Of a DNA stretch of 64,000 nucleotides, positions 58,242 through 64,000 are shown one piece after another. This stretch comes from Neolewinella maritima (GTDB lineage: Bacteria > Bacteroidota > Bacteroidia > Chitinophagales > Saprospiraceae), in contig NZ_CAKLPZ010000002.1 in the NCBI RefSeq assembly GCF_923081025.1, forward strand, positions 248,001-312,000, given 5' to 3'. The notes beneath the pieces were generated by a model, which did not search any database, was not told the origin of the DNA, and saw only the letters and a program-made list of their open reading frames with translations. The position numbers and the translations under genes were made by a program. Every line of letters starts with the position of its first letter. Position 1 is the stretch's first letter.

Positions 58242-61200
58242 CTAATTCTTGTAGTACCCCTCCTGCGTATTCATTACGCTGTTCGCTACCCGGGCGAGTG
58301 CTGCCACGCGGGTCGGGCCGGCGGCCAGGTCGGTGTCGTGAAATCCGGTGGCCAGAAACTCCTGGGTGGCGAAGGGGTGATCGTCGAAGTAGTTAAGCTC
58401 CCCCTCGTAGTACTGCAGCATGATCTCCCGCTCGTTGGTTGTCGGCTCACGGCCGATGAGGCGACGAAAGATCAGGTCCGTAGCCTGCACTTCCGACCTG
58501 GTCGCCGCGAGTGCGTTGGCGGCAAGTACCCTACAGGCCTCCAAGATCTGAGGATCGTTGAGCAGCACGAGGGCCTGCAGGGGGGTGCTCGACCGCTGCC
58601 GCCGTACCTGACACTCGTTGCGCAGGCTGGCGTCGAAGGTAAGCATGGCCGGGGGCGGGGAGTTGCGCTTCCAGAACGTGTAGAGGCTGCGGCGGTACAG
58701 CCCTTCTTCTTTATCGACCACGTATTCCGGTGAAAAGCCGTGCCCGTTCACTTCCCTCCACAGCCCGGCGGGTTGGTAGGGATATACGGAGGCCCCCCCG
58801 ACCTTCGTATTTAGTAGATCCGCCGCCGCCAGTGCATTATCGCGTACCATCTCCGCAGACCTACGGTAACGGGGTGCCCGCGCCAGCCAGTAGTTATCCG
58901 GGTCGCGCTCGCTCAGGTCTTCGCGTATCCTACTGCTCTGTCGGTACGTACTACTCATCACCATCATCTTGACCAGGCGTTTGACGTCCCAGCCGTGTGC
59001 CCTAAAGTCAACTGCCAGGTAGTCGAGCAAGTCGGGGTGGCTGGGTAGGGCACCCTGGTTGCCGAAATCCTCGACGGTTTCTACCAGTCCGCGACCAAAC
59101 ATCACGTACCATAGCTGATTGACGGCCACCCGGGCGGTCAGGGGGTTGTCTTCGTGTAGCAGCCACCGGGCCAGCCCGAGGCGATTGCGGGGCGCACCCT
59201 GCGGCCAGACCAGCAGATTTTCCGGGACGCCAGGGCTCACCTCCGCGCCGTGCTCGTCGTAGACGCCCCGGTTTAGGATGTACGTGGGCCGCACGTGGCT
59301 ATCGTCGCCCATGACCATGACCTCCCTGACGGTGTCGAGCGTGGTTACCTCGCGGGCCCTGAGTCGGTGCAGCGACCGTTGCAGCGCGATGCTCCGCTCG
59401 TTGCGGTGTAGGTCGTCGTACTCCCTGCGTTCCCGCTCGTCGGTACCGAGGGTAAACTCACCGATGGGCGCTTCGTAGAGGTAACGGGCAATCAGGTCAC
59501 CGGCCTCTACGTTGAGCACGCGCAGCTCGTCGATGCGTCCGCCACCGAAGTCTTCATCGTAAAAGCGACTGCCTACGGTGAGGCCGTTGTACTGCGCGTA
59601 GATCAGTGCGCCGGTTTCCGTCCCGTACGGCCGCGTGCTTCTGACGAGATGGTTACGGAGCACCGTCGGGGCGGTGAGCTGCCCGTCAACGTAGACGCGC
59701 ATGCCGCCGGCGTCGCTGCTACCATCATAACTCCAGGTAAAGTGGGTCCAGGTTTCGTTGCGCAGGGGCTCATCTATGCGCAGATCGATCGACTGATAGG
59801 GGTGGGCGTGATTGAGGCGCAGGTGCACCCGGTTGCTGTCGATGATGGCGTCCCAACCCCGGTACCCCTGGATACGGGTATTGGAGTTGTACAGCACGTG
59901 GGCTTCCTCGAAAAATTTCGGGGTGTACACCCAAAAGCTAACGGTGAAGGGGTCACTGCGCTCGAAGCGGCTACCTTCCCCCTCGGTGGTCAATGCTTCG
60001 GGGCCCAGCTCCACCGCCCTTCCAATTCTTCCCGGCACCTGCGACAGCGCATTCCAGCGCAGCTTGTACCCGTTTGCGTGCTCCACCACGGGGGTTTCGT
60101 CGAAGGTGAGGTGGTTGACCGTTTTACTCGCTATGTAGCCCTTCAATTCGGTTTCCCGCAGGGCCGGCAGTGGGTCGGCGGATGCACTGTCGAGCGTGCC
60201 GGTCAGTGCGGCCTCTTCCTGCTCGATGAGGTGCAGTAGATAGTCGTGAATGCGCCTCGTCTCCGCGTCCGGTAGAGCCAGGGTCGGCCCGGCGTTCATG
60301 CTCAGCGCATTGTCGGTCTTCATGCTGTTCTGGACCCCGTTGAGCCCAAAGATCGCGTCTCCCCGCTCGACGGTATTGTTGAAAAAGCCGAACAGCTCGT
60401 AATAATTCTTCTGACTGAGGGGGTCGTACTTATGATCGTGACAACGGGCGCAGCCGACGGTAAGCCCCATGAATGCCGTACCTACCGTATTGGCGCGATC
60501 GGCTACGTACTCGACGCGGAACTCTTCCGGAATGATGCCTCCCTCGGAGTTTTGCTTATGCGTCCGGTTAAAGGTAGTGGCGAGTAGCTGGTCGGGGGTC
60601 GGCTCCTCCAGGAGGTCACCGGCGATCTGCCACCGGAGAAATTGGTCGTAGGGTAAATTTTCGTTGTAGGCCCTGATCACCCAGTCGCGGTAGGGCCACA
60701 GTTCGTGGTGAAAATCATCTAAGTAGCCTTCGGAGTCCGCGAAGCGAGCAACGTCCATCCAGTAATTAGCCATCCGCTCCCCGTAGGCGGGCCGCGCCAT
60801 CAGCTCGTCTACCATGGCTTCGTACCAGTCCGGTATGTCGGCCGCCTCCCACTTGTCTAGGTCGGCAATGGTGGGGGGTAGGCCGGTAAGGTCGAAGTAG
60901 GCCCGGCGGATCAGGTAGGGGCGCTCCGCCTCCTGACTGGGCGCCACGTTCTCCAGAGAAAGTTTAGCGGCCACGAAGCGATCGATGTCGTTGGTAGCCC
61001 ACCCTTCCCCCGCTGCCGGTACGGTAGGGCTGGTTGGCGCGACAAACGCCCAGTGCGCCTTGTACTCCGCCCCCTGCTCGACCCACTTTGTCAATACAGC
61101 GATCTCGTAGTCGCTGAGGCTGAGGTTCGACTCCGGAGTGGGCATGACCAGCTCCGGGTCTTCGCTGTTGATCCGGGCGATCATCTCGCTCGCGGCAGGT

Positions 61201-61478
61201 TTACCGGGCTTGATCGCCACTCCGTGACCGGAGCTGAGGGAGGCATACGCCCCCTCCGGGGTGTCGAGTCGCAGGTCGGCCTGTTGCCGCCGGGCATCGG
61301 GGCCGTGGCAAGCGTAGCAACGATCCGACAGGATCGGTTTGACGTGAAAGTTAAAGTCGATGTCTTGCGGAAGGGTCGCGTAGGCTTCCGCCACCCCCTC
61401 CTTCAGGTCGGGCCCGCAGGCCGTCAGCAGAGAAGCCATACAGGCAAAGCTCAGAAAGCGCTTGAGGGTAGGTAACAT
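58242..61478 (-). CDS. PSD1-type cytochrome c / DUF1549 / LamG / DUF1553 lipoprotein
   Basis: 1078 residues. Lipobox L18-T-A-C21. N-terminal planctomycete cytochrome C: C54-Y-A-C57-H58 in DRCYACHGPDARRQQADLRL. DUF1549 about 150-370 (DLTGLPPTIADLDKWE, FADSEGYLDDFHHELWPYRDWVI, GCARCHDHKYDPLSQKNYY with a second CxxCH). LamG-like jelly-roll about 440-640. DUF1553 about 770-1040 (RLGLARWLLHEDNPLTARVAVNQLWYVMFGRGLVETVEDFG, PLQALVLLNDPQI). First gene of the operon. Role probably in oxidative breakdown of a sulfated or carbohydrate polymer (inference). A -7-like TATCTTAC is at 61507-61514. Confidence 0.93.
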   Translation of the reverse strand: MLPTLKRFLSFACMASLLTACGPDLKEGVAEAYATLPQDIDFNFHVKPILSDRCYACHGPDARRQQADLRLDTPEGAYASLSSGHGVAIKPGKPAASEMIARINSEDPELVMPTPESNLSLSDYEIAVLTKWVEQGAEYKAHWAFVAPTSPTVPAAGEGWATNDIDRFVAAKLSLENVAPSQEAERPYLIRRAYFDLTGLPPTIADLDKWEAADIPDWYEAMVDELMARPAYGERMANYWMDVARFADSEGYLDDFHHELWPYRDWVIRAYNENLPYDQFLRWQIAGDLLEEPTPDQLLATTFNRTHKQNSEGGIIPEEFRVEYVADRANTVGTAFMGLTVGCARCHDHKYDPLSQKNYYELFGFFNNTVERGDAIFGLNGVQNSMKTDNALSMNAGPTLALPDAETRRIHDYLLHLIEQEEAALTGTLDSASADPLPALRETELKGYIASKTVNHLTFDETPVVEHANGYKLRWNALSQVPGRIGRAVELGPEALTTEGEGSRFERSDPFTVSFWVYTPKFFEEAHVLYNSNTRIQGYRGWDAIIDSNRVHLRLNHAHPYQSIDLRIDEPLRNETWTHFTWSYDGSSDAGGMRVYVDGQLTAPTVLRNHLVRSTRPYGTETGALIYAQYNGLTVGSRFYDEDFGGGRIDELRVLNVEAGDLIARYLYEAPIGEFTLGTDERERREYDDLHRNERSIALQRSLHRLRAREVTTLDTVREVMVMGDDSHVRPTYILNRGVYDEHGAEVSPGVPENLLVWPQGAPRNRLGLARWLLHEDNPLTARVAVNQLWYVMFGRGLVETVEDFGNQGALPSHPDLLDYLAVDFRAHGWDVKRLVKMMVMSSTYRQSSRIREDLSERDPDNYWLARAPRYRRSAEMVRDNALAAADLLNTKVGGASVYPYQPAGLWREVNGHGFSPEYVVDKEEGLYRRSLYTFWKRNSPPPAMLTFDASLRNECQVRRQRSSTPLQALVLLNDPQILEACRVLAANALAATRSEVQATDLIFRRLIGREPTTNEREIMLQYYEGELNYFDDHPFATQEFLATGFHDTDLAAGPTRVAALARVANSVMNTQEGYYKN

Positions 61479-61506
61479 GGAGGGGGGCGGGTCGGCGGCT
61501 TACCCC

Positions 61507-61514
61507 GTAAGATA
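61507..61514 (-). promoter_or_regulatory. -7-like box for the PSD1 operon
   Basis: Minus strand TATCTTAC, two mismatches to TAnnTTTG, 28 nt before the PSD1 ATG. Confidence 0.2.
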
Positions 61515-61657
61515 AGGGTAAATCTCACATACGTTGAAGCGATGTAAAGACCGCGCCGGTCCCGACCCTGACTCCACTACCCAGTCGGGTGTCTTAAGTA
61601 CTGTGATCCTTGTCGTCCGCCGAACCGGTACTTCGTATCGGCCGCCGCATCGTTCGG

Positions 61658-62408
61658 CTACGCATACCCCAGTTCCAGGCCGAAGGGCGTGTAGAGGTTC
61701 TCCTGCAGCACCTCGTTCGTGCTCGCTACGTTCGTTACGCTGATCTTGTCCGGCAGGTTCAGGTAGTTGTACGCGATGGCCGTAATGCCCTTGTATGTGT
61801 CCTTTTTGAGGTTACCGTTGGCGTCGTACTCGTAGCCCGTACCACCCGCACCGGCTGAGAAGCCGAGGGACTTGCTCGCCGTAGGGGCGGTCTCGATTAC
61901 ACTGGCCAGCTTGTTCGTACCGGAGGTGGTCGTGTAGGTCAGGTTGTCGATCTGGCCCACCGTCCAGGCCGAGCCGGTGAGGTAGAGGCCGTTGCGTTTG
62001 AGCGTCTTTATGTTGCCCCGCGCATCCGCATAAGTGACCTCCTCCTTGAACTTCTGGTCCGAGGAGACCACTCCGGCGTCCGTCATGTCGTAGTAGCTCG
62101 CTACGTTCATGCGACTAAGGTAGTCATACGTAGCGCTGTAGGCCTGGCGTTCGTCCCGACTCAGTCGGGACCAGATCACCTGGGCGATGTTGCCGTCCTT
62201 ACGGGCCGTACCGGCCAGGCCACTGAGGAGCTGGTCGTAGCGTAGCTCTAGTGCAAATAAGTCGTTGGCATCCGCCGTCGCGCCGGGTGCACCCGAATTT
62301 AGGTAGCACCGGGGCGGTAGGGGCTACCTTGATACCGGTATTGGTGCCCCCCAGGGTAGACTGGTTGATGGTGGTCAGCCAGCCCTGGGCGTTGTAGGCA
62401 TAACGGAG
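61658..62408 (-). pseudogene. decayed RHS/YD-repeat core fragment
   Basis: The main open part (61658-62179) has RHS words: YDYLSRMNVASYYD, VTYADARGNIKTLKRNGL, GYEYDANGNLKKDTYKGI, IAYNYLNLPDKISV and ends at VLQENLYTPFGLELG, where the RHS core normally hands over to the variable tip. Continuing upstream, frame shifts near 62297 are needed to reach YAYNAQGWLTTINQST (62408). No start codon and no toxin tip remain. Probably a displaced core left from toxin-tip exchange. Confidence 0.8.
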
Positions 62409-62411
62409 TTA

Positions 62412-62431
62412 GGGGCGGGGCCACGGGTGCG
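62412..62431 (+). repeat. GC-rich intergenic motif copy
   Basis: GGGGCGGGGCCACGGGTGCG, at the broken 5' end of the RHS fragment. Confidence 0.55.
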
Positions 62432-62517
62432 ATGCCTTACGGTAAAACCAAAAGCCATACCCAATGCAGTTGATACCGACCTGTGTGCTTTGCTACTTTT
62501 TGTAGCGCCCAACAGCC

Positions 62518-62563
62518 GCGCCCCGTCTATACCGCCGCAAATAGCGTCGCCACGGCGGGGCGC
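62518..62563 (-). terminator. GC hairpin after the Imm26 gene
   Basis: GCGCCCCG (62518-62525) pairs with CGGGGCGC (62556-62563), a 30-nt loop. TAGCGCCC further left can pair with GGGCGCTA instead. No U-tract, so termination is weakly supported. Confidence 0.3.
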
Positions 62564-62632
62564 TAGGCATCGAGCGACAACTCTAAAATTGTTACTGAGT
62601 CTACCAAACTACCTGGGATCTGTGGAGCAAAT

Positions 62633-63097
62633 CTATTTTATAGACAGCTGCTCCACCCATACATTGGGTCTATCTGCAAAGTGATCTTGAAGCCTACTTA
62701 TAACATGATCAGCTTCCCAAACAGCAGCAGCTTCAAGACCTAAGCACTGATCTTTCGTGGCTTTAGTAATAGCTCCTGTAACCGGGTTATACAATTCAAG
62801 ATTATTCGGGTTTAAGTTATCTTGAATGAATTTCAGCGGCTCATCCTTCAAACTATCCGTAATTGGCAACTTACATTTTTTTTGCCACAAGCCGCTTGTT
62901 ATTACGTCATCATATACTCTTACGATAAAGGCAACTGGTGAGCCGTACAAGATGCCACAGTTTTCTAGGGGCTCATCCAGTTGAGTATCGAAGAATGCAC
63001 AGCTTTTGGAGGCTAGTATCTGCGCGTAATAATAGTTTGTGCCCGAGTGTATCTCTAACACTGCCCCAGTCGTCATATGTTGTTTCTTCATCGTCAA
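62633..63097 (-). CDS. Imm26-family immunity protein
   Basis: 154 residues, cytosolic. Pattern of Imm26: TTGAVLEIHSGTNYYYAQIL, CAFFDTQLDEPL, PVAFIVRVYDDVITSGLW, LGLEAAAVWEADHVISRLQDHF and NVWVEQL at the end. It starts 5 nt after the stop of the RHS toxin tail, the usual toxin-immunity arrangement, so it should neutralise that tip. AT-richer than the backbone. Confidence 0.75.
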   Translation of the reverse strand: MTMKKQHMTTGAVLEIHSGTNYYYAQILASKSCAFFDTQLDEPLENCGILYGSPVAFIVRVYDDVITSGLWQKKCKLPITDSLKDEPLKFIQDNLNPNNLELYNPVTGAITKATKDQCLGLEAAAVWEADHVISRLQDHFADRPNVWVEQLSIK

Positions 63098-63102
63098 GTT
63101 GT

Positions 63103-63312
63103 TTAACCCCCGCCAAACTCACTTTGGGCTGCTCTTTGGTAATCTGATGCTCTTTTGTTTGTAGGGCTAACACCATTTATATCGTTTCCCGATGTCCCAC
63201 CTTGAGATTGAGCACGCCCATTTGCTTCAATTTGCTGCTGCTCTCTACCCCTTATTGCGGCTGGGTTAGAAGAAGATCGATCCAACCTGGCAGTATAATA
63301 CCTCGACAAAAT
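63103..63312 (-). pseudogene. C-terminal tip of an RHS/polymorphic toxin, 5' part cut off by an IS
   Basis: About 68 readable residues to the TAA at 63103-63105. The end (RGREQQQIEANGRAQSQG, then INGVSPTNKRASDYQRAAQSEFG) is a known style of nuclease-like toxin tails in RHS and contact-dependent systems (recall, not searched). The N-terminal body is missing because the IS3-family element begins at about 63313. Without secretion and core domains it is unlikely to act as a delivered toxin. Confidence 0.7.
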
Positions 63313-63348
63313 TGGACCACAATCTAAGTTGAAAACTTACCTTGTACC

Positions 63349-63661
63349 ATGAAGCGATCAAGAAGAAAATTCACCGCTGCCTTCAAGGCCAAAGTCGCCA
63401 TTGAGGCCTTGAAAGAAAGACAAACGCTCGCCGAGCTGGCCAAGAAGTTTGAGCTTCACCCTAACCAGATTAGTCAGTAGAAGCAGGAGTTTATCGCCGG
63501 TTCCGAGCAGGTCTTCGAGACCGGCGAGGGCAAGACGGCTTCCGGATCTGATGCGGTCACCGCCAACGAAGCCGAGCTGCAGCAACTCTACGCCAAGATT
63601 GGTCAGCTGCAGATGGAACGCGACTTTCGAAAAAAAACTTAGCCAGATGGGATCACCTTAA
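63349..63661 (+). pseudogene. IS3-family orfA, nonsense and frameshift mutated
   Basis: [20 protein letters not shown] then [18 protein letters not shown] is a typical IS3 OrfA HTH. At codon 44 (63478-63480) a TAG replaces the usual Trp of ISQWK. Past it KQEFIAGSEQVFE continues. At an A8 run (63630-63637) the frame moves to give KKLSQMGSP and a TAA at 63659. Two lesions make it inactive. The A-run could alternatively be a programmed slippery site. Confidence 0.85.
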
Positions 63662-64000
63662 GTAAGGCGTTCCGGACTAGAGGCCCAGGCTAGCCTGTCT
63701 ATCCGCCGGCAGTGCGACTTGCTTTCGGTAAGCCGCGGCAGCGTCTATTATGAGCCTAAGGGTGAGAACGAGCAGAACCTGGCGATGATGCGGCTGATGG
63801 ATGCCCACATCCTGGAGGAGCCAACGGCGGGCGTGCTGACCATGCAGTCGATGCTCCGAGATAAAGGGTACCACGCGGGCTACGAACGGGTGCGTAGATT
63901 AATGCGAAAGGCCTGTATTCGAGCCATTTACCCACGCAGGCACCTGACGGTACTGGGGCAGGCGAAGTACGTTCACCCTTACCTGCTACGCGACCTGGAG
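63662..64000 (+). pseudogene. IS3-family orfB, N-terminal part
   Basis: The frame is open from 63662 to the window end (113 codons). LSIRRQCDLLSVSRGSVYYEP is the usual start of OrfB, followed by the HTH_21 region (MRLMDAHILEEPTAGVLTMQSM, GYERVRRLMRKACIRAIYP). No ATG is at the head, as in elements where orfB is reached by frameshift. The DDE core lies beyond the window, so intactness cannot be judged. Confidence 0.8.

Larger units (their letters stand above)
63313..64000 (+). mobile_element. IS3-family element, left part (continues beyond window)
   Basis: It starts near TGGACCACAATCTAAGTTG, the likely terminal repeat, 36 nt before orfA. It contains a broken orfA and the N-terminal third of orfB. 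The right end is outside, so no target duplication can be checked. Confidence 0.8.

Noticed and set aside
1-64000. tRNA, rRNA or CRISPR loci
   Set aside because: I found no TTCGANNCC arm within a cloverleaf, no ribosomal RNA signature and no regularly spaced unique-spacer repeats; the tandem arrays here have no spacers of constant length.

Overview
The window is chromosomal DNA from a GC-rich member of the Bacteroidota, most likely the marine Saprospiria (Lewinella-like). The evidence is a type IX secretion sorting domain, a carboxypeptidase-regulatory plug TonB receptor, DUF3127 and DUF2911 proteins, separate PurQ, RpoN, and several start-proximal TAnnTTTG elements (the Bacteroidota -7 box). 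The genus-level placement is inference from gene content and was not tested by a search. No rRNA, tRNA or CRISPR array was seen.

Layout. 0-13.7 kb: end of lgt, a HAD phosphatase whose start abuts simple repeats, a T9SS/tail-fibre-like secreted pair, an echA-cobB-purQ run, serine hydrolase, dusB, then a minus-strand run (sigma factor, its membrane partner, folB, DUF4197, YpfJ-type protease), RlpA and a MacB-type permease. 14-27.8 kb: queA, a 1211-residue MA/TolB-propeller/beta-barrel protein, a ParA plus ribbon-helix-helix pair, a TonB receptor, two AraC-type regulators, a NupG-type nucleoside permease and an M3 oligopeptidase. 27.8-30.5 kb: an AT-rich insert with an FkbM methyltransferase, next to a Fic protein. 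30.5-51.5 kb: a mostly housekeeping backbone (VanZ, 2H phosphoesterase, amidohydrolase, rpoN, glycosyltransferase, ATP-grasp, SDR, free Met-R-SO reductase, scpA, apaG, fur, rel/spoT, lpxD, nucleotidyltransferase, sulfurtransferase, Uma2).

51.5-64 kb is accessory. It holds a broken IS256-family element sitting in a hairpin, two orphan hypotheticals, a four-gene PSD1/DUF1501/cytochrome-LRR/NHL operon of planctomycete type, a decayed RHS fragment, an Imm26-type immunity gene directly behind an RHS toxin tail, and a degenerate IS3-family element that cuts the toxin gene and runs off the window.

The most unusual layer is intergenic. Three arrays of tiny hairpins are built on cUUCGg-type tetraloops with TAGA spacers. 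Two ~175-bp elements with hairpin-bearing inverted ends each sit immediately upstream of a gene. Two loci carry facing GGGGTTA/TAACCCC arrays. A short GC-rich motif recurs in at least seven gaps. In two cases (HAD phosphatase, nucleoside permease) the repeat runs up to the first conserved codon and no ATG is left.
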